Positions 1 through 10,850 of a stretch of 64,000 nt of DNA are shown here, piece by piece. Source of the stretch: Impatiens glandulifera (lineage: Eukaryota; Streptophyta; Magnoliopsida; Ericales; Balsaminaceae); assembly GCF_907164915.1 (NCBI RefSeq), contig NC_061867.1, positions 28,992,308-29,056,307 of the forward strand. The letters are read 5' to 3'. Every line of letters begins with the position of its first letter. The stretch's first letter is position 1. The translations under genes and the position numbers were made by a program. The notes under the pieces are model-generated. The model did not search any database. It saw nothing but the letters and a program-made list of their open reading frames with translations, and was not told the origin of the DNA.

Positions 1-2790
1 AATGATTGTAGCAAAAGGGAAGTCGTGGAACTCCTTATACCGAACACATGTGAAGATACTCAAGAATGAGTTGAATGCAATACAAGGTTAAAACTCTTTA
101 AATCTTTGGCATCAACGTCTTGTCCACATGAGTGAGAAAGGGATGCGAATTCTGATGAGGAAGCTTCACATCCCTTCAACTAAAGACGAGGTTCTGGATC
201 TATGCGACTACTGCCCATTTGGTAAGCAACACAGAGTCTGTTTTAGTTAAACATCATAAAGGAAACATAATGTCTTGGACTTGGTTTATTTTGATGTATG
301 TGGTCCTTTTGAGGAGGAGTCATTGGGTGACAATCGATACTTTCTAACATTTATTAATGATGCATCTAGAAATGTGTAGGTTTATTTCATGAGAACAAAA
401 GACCAGGTATTTAATTACTTTCAAGAGTTCAATGTCATGGTACAAAGAGAGACAATCAATAAGTTGAAATGTCTTTGCTCTGATAACGGAGGAGAGTATA
501 CCTCCAAGGATTTTAAAGCTTATTTTGTAAAATATGGAATTCAATATGAGAAAACAGTGTCTGGAACTCCACAACACAATGGTGTGGCTGAGAGAATGAA
601 TCGCACCATTGTAGAAAAGGTGAGATGCATGTTGAATATGACAAAATTACCAAAACAATTTTGGGAAAAAGCAATTCACATAGCTTGTTATCTCATAAAT
701 AGGTCACCCTTTGTTCCTTTGAAGTTTGAAATACCAAAAAGAGTATGGTCTAAGAAGAATATTTCATACTCGCATCTAAGGGTGTTTGAATGCAAAGAAT
801 ATGTGCATATTTCAAAGGAGCAAAGATCCAAGTTGGATGATAAAATAATTCCATGTATTTTCCTTGGATATGGAAATGAGGAATTTGGGTACAGATTATG
901 GGACCCAGAAAAGAAAAGAATTATTAGATGCAGAGATGTTATGTTCTTCGAGGGTTAGAATGAGATAAATCTAGAAATTAACGAGAAGTCAGAGAGAGTT
1001 TATGAGTCCATAAAACTAATACTAGTTCCTTCACATGTATAGTTAATTGTAACAGACGAAGATGAACATAATGAGGAAGCCACTGAGGAAACCTCTGACA
1101 TGAATGGTACTAATGATGATGAGACTTTTTATGATGGTTCTGAGAAGGGGGAGCAACATCATCAAGAGGAGCCAGAAGATCCCCCATTAAGAAGGTATGA
1201 AAGAGAGCACCAACCTTCTAAAAGGTACCCTTCTTTAGAGTATATTCTATTGACAGAAGAAGGAGAGCCAAAATGTTTTAGGAGGCACAAGTTCATAAAG
1301 ACAAAGCTAAGTGGCTGAAAGATGAGATGAAGTCATTGCAAAAAATGAGCACATATGAGCTGGTGGAACTTCCTAAGGACCGAAAGGTATTGAGAAACAA
1401 ATGGGTGTTCGAGCTAAAGAGAGATGAAAATGTAGAAATTATGAAGTACAAAGCTCGACTTGTTGTAAGGGTTTTGGACAGAAACAGGGCATCGACTTTG
1501 AGGAGATTTTCTCACTAGTGGTAAAGATGACTTTCATTCATACAATGTTAGGTCTAGTAGCTAATTTAGACATTGAGCTTGAGCAACTTGATGTAAAAAC
1601 TGCATTTCTTCATGGTAATTTGGAATTAGAGATCTTCATGGTACAACTAGTGGGATTTGAAGTGAAAGAAAAGGAGAACATGGTTTGCAAAATTGAAGAA
1701 GAGTCTATAAGGTTTGAAACAAGCTCTGAGACAATGGTACAAGAAATTTGACTCTTTTATAATGAGTCATGGATACTAGAGAATCAAGGAAGATCCGTGT
1801 GTTTACTTCAAAATATTTTCTAATGGAAAGTTTCTAATCCTTTTACTTTATGTTAATGATATGTTAATTGTAGGACATGATGATTAGATAATAGCCATGT
1901 TAAAAAAGGAGATGTCCAAGACATTTGGCATGAAGGATATGGGCCAAGTACGTCAGATATTGGAAATACAGATTACTCGTGACAGAAATACTATGAGACT
2001 TTGGTTGTAACAAGAGAAGTATATTAAAGGGTGCTTCAAAGATTCAACATGCAAGGAGCAAAGGAAGTAAGTTGTCCACTTCCTAGTCATTTTAAATTGA
2101 GCAAGAAGATGTGTCCATCAACAGAGAAAGAAAATAATGAAATGTCAAGTGTTCCATACTCCTCAACTATAAGTAGTTTGATGTATGCAATGGTTTGCAC
2201 AAGGCCAGATATAGCGCATGCAGTCGGTGTGGTAAGTAGGTTCCTCTTTAATCCAGTAAAACAACATTAGGAAGGAGTGAAGTGGATTCTTAGATATCTA
2301 AGAGGAACTTCTATTTTATGTTTGAGTTTTGGAAATGGTGAAACTATGTTAGAAGGTTCCACAGATGCTGATATGGCTGGAGATCTAGATCACAGAAAAT
2401 TTACTTCGAGTTATGTGTTTACTTTATTAAGGGGAGCTGTGTCATGGAAATCCAAGTTGCAGAAATGTGTGCCTTTATTAACAACAGAAGCATAATACAT
2501 TGCAGCAACTGAAGTTGGTAATGAGTTATTGTAGATGATTAGATTTCTCCTAGAGCTTGGTATGCAACAAAAAGATGCAATTGTTTTCTGTGATAGCTAG
2601 AGTGCCATAGATTTGAGCAAGAATGTTACATATAATTCCATAACTAAGCATATTGATGTGAGGTATCATTAGTTAAGAGATGTAATTGAAAACCAATAGA
2701 TGAAGCTGAAGAAAATTCACGCGGATAAGAACCTGTCAGACATGTTTACGAAGATTGTTCTAAAAGACAAGCTCGAACTCTATTGTTAGC
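1..2790 (+). pseudogene. Degenerate Ty1/copia (Tork/Tnt1-like) pol, 5' end outside window
   Basis: This is the integrase-RT-RNase H part of a copia polyprotein, which would integrate and copy the element. A GAG-pre-integrase remnant lies at about 1-250. The integrase core (about 250-960) keeps DNGGEY and PQHNGVAERMNRT with its catalytic Glu. RT runs from about 1320 (KWVFELKR, DVKTAFLHGNLE); the expected YVDD reads YVND at about 1850, so a catalytic Asp is lost. RNase H (about 2390-2790) ends with KHIDVRYH and a DMFTK-like tail. Frame 389-1318 is interrupted only by TAG at 956 and 1040; TAG also replaces an expected Trp at 377, about 2268 and about 2533 and a Gln at about 2598. Frameshifts lie near 1318 and 1470. 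Tork lineage is inferred from FGMKDMG and the RNase H style. Non-functional. Confidence 0.9.
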
Positions 2791-2845
2791 TTGTCGGTAT
2801 AAATACCATGTGATGACTTGAAAATCGGTGTGCCTCTCTCCGTGG

Positions 2846-2860
2846 GCTGGAGGGGGAGAT
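2846..2860 (+). other. Polypurine tract of the Tork-like element
   Basis: A purine run, GGCTGGAGGGGGAGAT, lies just downstream of the RNase H remnant and directly before the LTR start. This is where plus-strand DNA priming is expected in a copia element. Confidence 0.7.
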
Positions 2861-3352
2861 TATTGGGTCTTTGGGTCCAGCCCAATCATGCATTTAATTA
2901 AACAAGCAAAACCTAAGAATGTTACTAATTCTATCACTACTAAAGAGAAAACATTCTACTAAGAAGAGAAGAAATAGAGAAGAAGAAATAGAGGAAGAAG
3001 AAGAGAAGGAGGTAGTAGAGATCTCCTTACATTTATCACCTTTAGGTTCCAATTTATTGTTATATATCTAGACTAGCTTAAGACTAAATGAAATTGGTTT
3101 TCTCTGTTTGTATACCTCAACTTTGGGTTCAATGTTGAGAAGAACATTTGTATCCGTTTCTTATTTATAGTGAAATTTGTCGGTTGGACCCGTGGTTTTT
3201 TACCCTCTAGGTTGAGAGGGTTTTCACATAAATCTGGTGTTGTTTTGTTATGTGCTTGATCTTCTGTTTTAGATTTGGATAACTTGTGCATTTACCAATC
3301 TCACATCGCTTAATTACAGTATAAAAGTATTCTTCGTTTCAAAGTTTCCAAC
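2861..3352 (+). repeat. 3' LTR of the Tork-like copia element
   Basis: It begins TATTGGGTCTTTGGG right after the polypurine tract and is read as ending at TTCCAACA. A TATA-like ATATATC (about 3062) and a late TATAAAAG (about 3322) are present. The 5' LTR is outside the window, so the boundaries come from structure only, and no TSD can be checked. The exact end is uncertain by tens of bases. Confidence 0.55.
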
Positions 3353-3989
3353 AGATTTCTCTTTCCTAATATTGTTGGCTAAGGTTATCGTCTCTATCCA
3401 CCCTCTCTGTTCTAACGATGACACGTCCTTATGCATTTTCTCATTAGGGTTTTGAAATTACTAATCTCTTATTCACTTCTATGTCCTAGATTTTCCTTAC
3501 GAGTGTTGGGTTATACATTCTAGTAATCATATTTTCCCTTTTTCCGTGGTCTTTCTTCCAAAACTTCTTCACGAAGCTCAAGATCTCGTTGGCCACAAAC
3601 TCTAAAAACAGTGGTTCATCTTTTTTGCCGGTCTCACTACCGACCTGTTAGAAACGATTTTCCGTGAGAGATTAATTCATAATCTTATCCTCTATTGACA
3701 ACGATGGTCATGTCCCCTGTTCGAAAGTATAGTCTTATCCTCATGTCAATCACTCCATGCTCAAATCTATATTGTGGTAATTCGTCGTTTGCTACTGGTT
3801 CAATTTTTTATTCAAGCCCAATTAGAGGAGAAAAGAATTTGCAAATTGCGATTGTGGGAAGAAAGTAGTGTTAGTCTCTTTATTCTAAATCTTTATTCTT
3901 TAGTTCTATAATCTTAATACTTATGTCGATAAATTGAGATAAACATAAGTTGCGGAAACGTACCTGGATCTGGAATGAAGAACGGTTCA
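3353..3989. other. Unassigned stretch between elements
   Basis: I see no convincing coding frame, RNA gene or repeat. It may contain the remainder of the LTR whose U3 part lies at 3990-4455, because that LTR-like sequence would continue towards lower coordinates, but it does not resemble the R-U5 part of the related LTR at 13483-14497. Confidence 0.4.
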
Positions 3990-4455
3990 TTAAGTCGTTC
4001 TTGGTTATTCTCTTCTTCTTGATCTTCTCTTGATCTTAGATTTTCTTGTTCTGGACCTGGATCGGAATGTGAATCTTCTTGTTCTGGATCTGGACCTAGA
4101 TCGGAATGTAAGATGTGGGTGGGTTTAAGTCTTCCAACTTTATATTGATATCCCTCTTTGAGTGTTCTTGAGAGATGAACATCAACCATATTGTCTGATG
4201 AGAGAAACAAATAAGTAGGTTGTCTCTATGGGTTGGGGACCTAGCCCTAATATCTTCGTTTATTATTCGGCCCAAAAACGTAATAATAAATAATATTTCT
4301 ACTTCTACACAAATAATCTCATATTTATTATAGATGTCTAAACAAGTCCCATAATCTTTATACTGTAATAGATCACTTTAACTGGGTTTTAATCATTATT
4401 ATGATAACAACTAATATACAATTATAAATAATATATGTACCCAATTATACGTTTA
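3990..4455 (-). repeat. LTR U3 fragment, second copy of 14497-14942
   Basis: This segment is closely similar, in the same orientation, to 14497-14930. Shared sequence includes the GATCTGGACC-rich stretch, a GGGTTGGGGACCTAGCCC block and the AT-rich end. In the 14.9-kb copy the minus strand begins TGTTGGAATT, a good LTR start; here the terminal 20 or so bases are missing. It is therefore a U3 piece cut at the edge where the truncated Sire-A element begins. The long open frame inside it, on the minus strand, is repeat-derived and not believed to be a gene. Confidence 0.6.
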
Positions 4456-4474
4456 TTAAATGTTTGTGACCGTA
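4456..4474. other. 19-nt LTR-derived filler at a truncation junction
   Basis: TTAAATGTTTGTGACCGTA here is identical to 8835-8853 in the same element's LTR, in the same orientation. On one side the sequence becomes RT coding sequence (sharing CGTA), on the other it becomes unrelated U3 sequence. It thus marks the breakpoint of the 3' truncation. Confidence 0.65.
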
Positions 4475-6378
4475 ACTAAACCGTCTTCATTGAGTTTATT
4501 TCTGAATACCCATCGTGTTCCTATAACCGGTTTATTTTTCGGTCTAGGAACTAGGTACCAGACTTTATTTCTCTCAAACTCGTTTAATTCCTCTTGCATT
4601 GCTAGGATCCAATCGGGATCTGACAATGCTTCATCCACCTTTTTTGGCTCAATTTGTGATATGAAAGCGGAGTTTTCATAGTGTTCCAAATTTTGTTGCC
4701 TAGTTCGGACGGGTGAGGATATGTTACCTATTACTAGTTCAAGAGGATGATTTTTGTTCCTTCTGAGGTTTATCCGAGACGTGTCTACCAAGCTTTCGGG
4801 TTGCTGATCAAGGTTAGACTGATCGGTATGCTGAACGAGGTCAGACCGACCGATTTCTTCAGTCGAAACTGAAGAGTCAACTTTCTGCGGTAAAGCAGCT
4901 TGAGCAGGCTGAGGTTCAGCATCAACCGCTTGGTCATTGACAAATCGTCTAAAAACCGGAACCTAATCTTCATCATCAGAATAGATATTGAAATTTTCCA
5001 TTCTGTTGTGAAGGTTGAAGGGTAGAGCAGTGTTTCGTTCAACCGATTCATCAAAAACAACATGGGCTGTTTCTTCAACTGTTAAAGTCCTAGTATTATA
5101 TATCCTATCAGCTTTACTTACAGCTGAATATCCCAACATTATTCCCTCATCGGATTTAGCATCAAAAGAGGTCAAATAATTTTTGCCGTTGTTGTGAACA
5201 AAACATTTACTGCCAAAAATTCGAAAGTACCGTATGTTTGGAATTCGATCATAGTATATTTCAAAAGGAGTTTTAGAAAAACGTTTAGTTACTAAAGATC
5301 GGTTTTGAGTGTAACATGCAGTATTAATAGCCTCAGCCCAAAACTTTTGGGCAATTCCCGAATCGGCTATCATTGACCTTGCGGCTTCCTTGAGAGTTCG
5401 GTTTCTTCTCTCAGCCAGGCCGTTTTGTTGAGAAGTTCTAGCACTAGACAACTCGTGTCTAATATCGGAATCATCAAGAAAAGTAGTTAATCTGCTATTT
5501 ATAAACTCAGTTCCTCTATCACTTCTGATTTTGTTTACTCGAATAGATTTCTCATTTTGTATTCTCAAAATCAGTTTGATCAGGTTTGGAGTTGCTTGAT
5601 TTTTAGAGGCTAGAAATGTTACCCAAGTAAATTTAGAGTAATCATCAATCACTACCATAGTATAATGCATGCCTCCTAGGCTGGTTACTCTAACCGGACC
5701 AAACAGATCCATATGCAAGAGTTCTAAGCACCGTTCAGATTGATAATTTCCTTTACTTTTGAAAGATGACTTTATTTGTTAACCCATTTGACATGCAGCA
5801 CATATTTTATCTTTTGAGAATTTAACATTTGGAAAATCGTGAACCAATTCTTTAGAGCATATAAAGTTAATTGTTTTGAAATTCAAATGGTTTAGCCTTT
5901 TATGCCAAAGTCAGTTTGGATCATTTTCAGCTATCATGCATACAGGTTTTTCAAAATCAGTTTTCCAATCAACTTTGTAAATATTTCCCATTCGGTTACC
6001 GGTTAAGAGAATGTCATTTTGATGATTCTTAACTAAACATGCATTCTTATGAAATTCAACTTTATAACCTACATCGCACATTTGACTTATACTTAATAGG
6101 TTAAAATACAAGTGTTCTACCTGTAATACATTATTTATGGACAGGTTACCATGGACAATCTTACCCTTACCCACGGTTTTACCTTTCGAGTTATCACCGA
6201 ATTTTATGACAGCTCCGGTTTCATATTTGATGTCGCTCAGTAGTTCATCGTTGCTGGTCATGTGTCTTGAGCATCCGCTGTCCAGAAACCATTCTGAGTT
6301 CTTTAACCTGTTACTTCTCCTAACCTGCAAAAGAAAATTATTTACACCTTTTTGGTACCCACATTCAGTTGGGTCCAT
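4472..6378 (-). pseudogene. Sire-A (minus copy) pol: protease, integrase, start of RT
   Basis: Read on the minus strand. The protease has DSGCSRHMT in the first 50 codons (ATG at 6378). GAG-pre-integrase follows with RLNHLNF-type sequence and CxxC, then the integrase core 4963-5718 (MDLFGP, RSDRGTEF, QQNGLAERRNRT). A linker leads to the RT N-terminus with RTRQQNLEHYE and [10 protein letters not shown], where the coding ends abruptly at about 4472. The catalytic half of RT and the RNase H are missing. Nonsense codons are at about 5910 (Trp to TGA), about 5780 and 4963. It aligns throughout with the plus copy at 18113-20020. The protease ATG sits in a different frame from the end of gag. Sirevirus lineage is inferred from motif style. 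Confidence 0.88.
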
Positions 6379-8231
6379 GGTTGATTAGTCCCTTTGGGAT
6401 CCAGACTTGAATAAGTCGAATCACTTTCCCGGTATCTGTTCTTATAGTATTCGGCTTAACTTCTTGATCCTTGCTCAAGAATGCCTTATATCGCGGTGAT
6501 GACTGTTTTTGAAATCGAGATGTACTTGTTTTATTTTGTTTATTTTCTTTCTGGTTGGCTTTCCTTCTCTCAGGATGAAGCCAGTTTTCTGATTCAGTCG
6601 GACTTACATATTTAAGTTCTTTTTCTAGTTTTAGATCACGTGCTTCCTCATTTTCGGTTGATGAACTCTTGACAAATCTTATGAATGGAAGATTGTCTTT
6701 TATGAGTTTCATCCCGTTAGGTTGATTTGATTCGTTTGATTTGTTTTGTTTATAACCAATACCAAATCTACATTTAGGGTGTCTTTTATAATTACACATC
6801 TGTTTTACGGCTTGACGAAATCTTTCCCACGCAGCCGTAACATACAGTGCTTGTTCATCGATTTCAGTTACCGGTTGAACTGTCTCCTCATTTTCTAAGG
6901 ATAGTCGGTTCATACACTGTGGTTTCGCATGACTTATCAGCGATACCACTTGACTCTACGGTTTTAGGTTCTACCGGAGTCGGTATGTATGCAGATATGT
7001 TTCTGAACTCAGCGACCATTTCGTGGAGTGCAGAAATCAAATCTTCCTTAGAGAACTCATCAGATGAGAAATCAAATACCTCTTCGTCGTTTGTCATGAA
7101 ACATGTTACTCTTTCTTCATTATCCTCGTTGTCGGAGTACGCCCATTCGCTTCCTCCGTCGGATGCAATGAGTGCCTTCTGTATTTCCTTCCCTTCATCG
7201 GCTTGCTGGTCATCGTTTCTCCGGTAATCGTTCTGTTGGTTGTCATTTCTCCGATAGTTATTCCCTTGGTAGTTGTTACCTTGGTACCGGTTGCCTTGGT
7301 AGTTGTTGCTTTGATAGTTGTCTTCCGGTTTTCTGTCGTCTCTTCTCGGTTTCCTACACTCTGACCTGAAATGTCCAAAACCATCACAGTTATAGCATCT
7401 TTTATTGGATTTATCTACATAATTATAGCTAAAGTTGTTGTTAGATGGTGGCTGGTTCTTCTTCATGAATCTCCCAAATTTCTGAGCTAGCATCGCCATC
7501 ACATCTTCACTAATCTGATCAGCGTTCTTGACTGGAGCCGAAACGGTTGATACTTGGACCGCCGGTTCCACCGATGTAACCAAAGCTATGGTTGCGGTTG
7601 ACGTGGATGCTTCATCTTCGATTCGAGACTTAATCTCGAACTCGTAAGCTTTTAGATCCTCAAACACGTCATGCAACTTCATCTGCCCGAGGTTGCTTGA
7701 TTCCCTCATCACCATGGTTTTGATATCCCATGTGCTCGGTAGTGATCTTAAGGCTTTAATGATTACTTCTCGGTTGTCGTATTTCTTTCCAAGTTTTTGA
7801 AGCTCGTTGACCACACTGGTGAACCGGTTGCTGGATTCCTTCATATTTTCCCTCGGTTTCATCCTGATGTTTTCATATTTTTGTGTAGCCAACAAGATTT
7901 TGTTCTCCTTTGTTCTTTTGTTTCCTTCATGAATCTGAATGATTGTTTCCCAGGCTTCCTTTGCATTATCACATGCTGATATCTTGTTCAAGGTGTTATC
8001 GTGTATAGCCTTATAGATGTGCCTCATGCAATGGTTGTCCAGGTTACTCCGTCTTCGATCTTCATTTGTCCATTCATCTAACTCCTTGTTGATTTTGATT
8101 GGCCCTTCTTTCAGAACTCGGCTCATCTCATCATCTAGCGTGATCAGATGTAGATACATCTGTTTCTTTCAACTGTTAAACGCTTCACTGTTTAGCATTG
8201 GTGGCTTGTCGCTGTGGGTCATGCTTCCCAT
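6365..8231 (-). pseudogene. Sire-A (minus copy) gag with zinc knuckle
   Basis: This is the nucleocapsid/capsid precursor that would package element RNA. It starts at ATG 8231, about 45 nt from the LTR edge. The N-terminal half is of the UBN2/DUF4219 type (MYLHLITLDDEMSRVLKEG). A CCHC zinc knuckle, CYNCDGFGHFRSEC, lies near 7390, followed by an Asn/Gln/Arg-rich stretch made of repeated NNYQGN units and an acidic region. The frame ends WIPKGLINHGPN-stop at 6365, overlapping the protease ATG by 14 nt. Breaks: Trp to TGA at about 8165 and a frameshift near 6900. Otherwise well preserved over roughly 600 codons. Confidence 0.88.
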
Positions 8232-8261
8232 CTTTTTCGGTTGCTTGAGTGCTAAGAACCT

Positions 8262-8275
8262 CGCTCTGATACCAC
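8262..8275 (-). other. Primer-binding site of Sire-A (minus copy)
   Basis: The minus strand reads GTGGTATCAGAGCG just inside the LTR edge. TGGTATCAGAGC is the usual copia primer-binding site, matching the 3' end of initiator tRNA-Met. It fixes the orientation and the LTR boundary at 8277. Confidence 0.85.
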
Positions 8276-8276
8276 T

Positions 8277-9631
8277 TGTTAGGATCGGGGACGCCCTTGG
8301 AGGACCGGGGTGTTTCCCGTTTCTAGAAGGGTGGCCGCTTACAACACGCAACACACTTTGGTGATAGTCCGGTTAGAGACTATAACTGTTCTCATCACTT
8401 CGCAAACTGTAACCGGGTTCAAGGGCAGAAATGTCTGTTTTAGTCTGAAGCAACGTATGCGACTTGGATGATGTTTGTGAGGAGTCGGTTTTAGAAATAT
8501 GAGTGGATCGGTTTTTTTGATTTAAGGAGTAAGATTGTTTTGGTTTGTGGTTATGTTAAGTGAATAAGCCGGAAATAAAAGAAATGACACGAGATAAGAT
8601 TTTTTATGGATGTTCGGAGCAAACCCTCCTACGTCACCCCTTCTTCTCAGGTTATGAGAAGGATCTCCACTAACTTTCAAGATTACAACAATTACACTGT
8701 CGGTCGAGCCTTAACACGCTACTCGCCGGTTACACCAACTCACTCTTGATGTAATATAATAACACAACACAAAAAATAGCTTTCGGTAAATGACACAACG
8801 GTTTTAGATTGCGCGTGGGATTTCTTTCTCTCTCTTAAATGTTTGTGACCGTATTTAATGAGGTCGCTTCGTCTTCCTTTTATAGTGAAGAAGATCTCAA
8901 CGGTCACTTTCTTCTCTCACCGTGGGATTGGTTAGTTCAGAGTCACGCTGGTGCAGAGAGGTTGCTTGCACGTTTCACCTTCCTAACACTTGGCAAGCAT
9001 GCAGATACTGCTCAGGTAAAAATGACGTAACCGGTTTGCAGATTCGAACACGTGTCAGGCATGCACCTCTAGCTGTCTGAGTCGGATCAACAAATCATCA
9101 TTGTTTTTATCGCATGCTTCTGATCGGATCTTATCTTCTTTTATTTCTTCAAGACACGTCTATTTCGTCACACTACGTCATCTTTGTAACTTCTTAGTTT
9201 CCGGTTGACTCTGTCATATAATGATCCGGCTGGAGTGTAGCCATTTCTTTGCTAGCCGGTCTGCTGAGAATTTTGAGGCCGGTTCCTCTTGATCTTGACT
9301 TGATCATTTGGAACTGTATTACTTTGAGATGTTCTTCAGCCGGTTTATGAAGTTCCAGCCGGTTCATTCAATTCGATCTGTTCCTGCACATAGAAGTCAA
9401 TAGTTTAGTTTTCTGGCCGGTTTAAAAAATTAATTTACTTAATTTTTCTATCAATTTCTCCTTTTTTGATTATTTAGAATAAATATTCAAAAATTGTAAT
9501 TTATGGCCGATTTCAAAATTAACTTACTTAATTTTTCTATCAATTTCTCCCTTTTTGATTATTTAGAATAAGTATTCAAAAATTGTAATGTATGGCCGAT
9601 TTCAAAATTAACTTACTTATTTTTTCTATCA
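8277..9631 (-). repeat. 5' LTR of Sire-A (minus copy)
   Basis: On the minus strand it begins TGATAG (9631) and ends CCTAACA (8277), a TG...CA pair, next to the primer-binding site. It aligns with the LTRs of the plus copy at 14965-16217 and 24324-25885. The U3 edge (about 9437-9631) carries tandem units of the 88-89-bp repeat, each including a copy of the polypurine tract. CCGGTT motifs are frequent. A TATA box lies at 8877-8886. The element's 3' LTR is absent. Confidence 0.85.
8877..8886 (-). promoter_or_regulatory. LTR TATA box (Sire-A minus copy)
   Basis: The minus strand reads CTATAAAAGG, with the same sequence at 15597 and 25224 in the other LTRs. A start about 30 nt downstream would fall near 8853, at the edge of the 19-nt segment found again at 4456-4474. 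Confidence 0.6.
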
Positions 9632-9900
9632 CAATATGTTCATTAAAGACCTCGGATAGCAAATATTTAGAGAACTGATCTGTAATTTTAGAGTTTGTCC
9701 AAATATGCTAATTAGATAAGTAAACATTCTGAATTCTTTATTTTCTAAATAGTTCGACTTAGTCGAACTCATATTACTCTTAAAGTAAAAGAACTGTAAA
9801 TTATTGTCATATAATATCTTTAGTGGTCTTTCTATATCATTCATATTTGCAACCCCGTGATAAAACTTTGCAGTCAGATTCTTTATTTGGATGCCAAAAA
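9632..9900 (-). pseudogene. Copia RNase H relic
   Basis: On the minus strand I can read LQSFITGLQI, IERPLKI, then SSTKS and, in a shifted frame, NSKITDQFSKYLLSEVFNEH. These match the RNase H C-terminal region of a copia polyprotein (the 'DIERPLKI-DNxxA-SSTKS...DxFTK' order). At least two frames and several stops are needed. It abuts the Sire-A LTR on one side and the LARD-like element on the other, so it belongs to an older element into which they inserted. Confidence 0.65.
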
Positions 9901-9941
9901 AACACCTAATAAATTATGCCATCATGTCGAAATAGTTTTAG

Positions 9942-10850
9942 TGTCTTCTTAACACTCTTATAAGAATTAATTCTTTAAACTAATAATTAAACTAAAAGTA
10001 TGTGGTACGAATTTCCGACTGTTTTGGTATCCAACAAAATTATAATCAAAATACCAAATGATCTCTATCCGATTCGATTTCACTATATGAGTATGTAATG
10101 TCTGTTCTTAAAATGTCACATTACTTGTTTGGATGATTTCTTAATGATCCAAACCAGGATCCATCAAGTATTTATCCAACATCATAAATATACTTACTTT
10201 CTTTATTCATATAATCTTGAGCATACATTAAATTCTTATTTAAGGAGGCTTTTGTATTTAAGGCTAATCTTGAATTACTTATGAGATTAAATTTGTCTCT
10301 AGATCTTTTAGAATATCCAACAATTAACATTTAACAATTCTTTAGTCTAGTTTATTTTCTTTGGGCCTATAAAGTCTAACCGTAACTGGACATCCTTAAA
10401 AGAATTCACTAGTTGTTTTAGCTGAAATTTTATTGCGTATACAAGTTGTAATTTTAAATTATTCTCTTCAACTAAATTAATTATATGGAGATATTCCATA
10501 AATGTTTGTTTCCAAATAAAGAGTATCTGAAATAGTTATTTATTTTTTCATCTTTAATATGAATTGTCAATGCCCACGCCGATGTTTCTTTCACCATCAA
10601 TTGACTTTTGAAAACTAACTCAACCGTACATCAACACATTTACTTTAGAACAAGAAGATTGAGTACTGAAGTTAAATTACTCTTAGAACAAACAAATTCT
10701 TTTATGCACCACTTTCTTTAGTAATTTTTGCTTTTAGGTGCAACATCTGCAATTCTTACAACTTCATTTCTTTATTATCTTTTAAGTTATTTGCTAAGTG
10801 AACATTATTTATGTTATTTTTGTTTCAATCTTTTATTTTCTTACACACAA
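9942..10850 (-). repeat. 3' LTR (partial) of the LARD-like element
   Basis: This 900-bp segment is a direct repeat of 13483-14497 (for example GTGTCTTCTTAACACTCTTA and the downstream CCGATTCGATTTCACTATATG). It lacks the U3 portion present at 14497-14942 and a block of about 100 bp found at 13956-14053 in the other copy. On the minus strand it ends GAAGACA. Confidence 0.7.
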
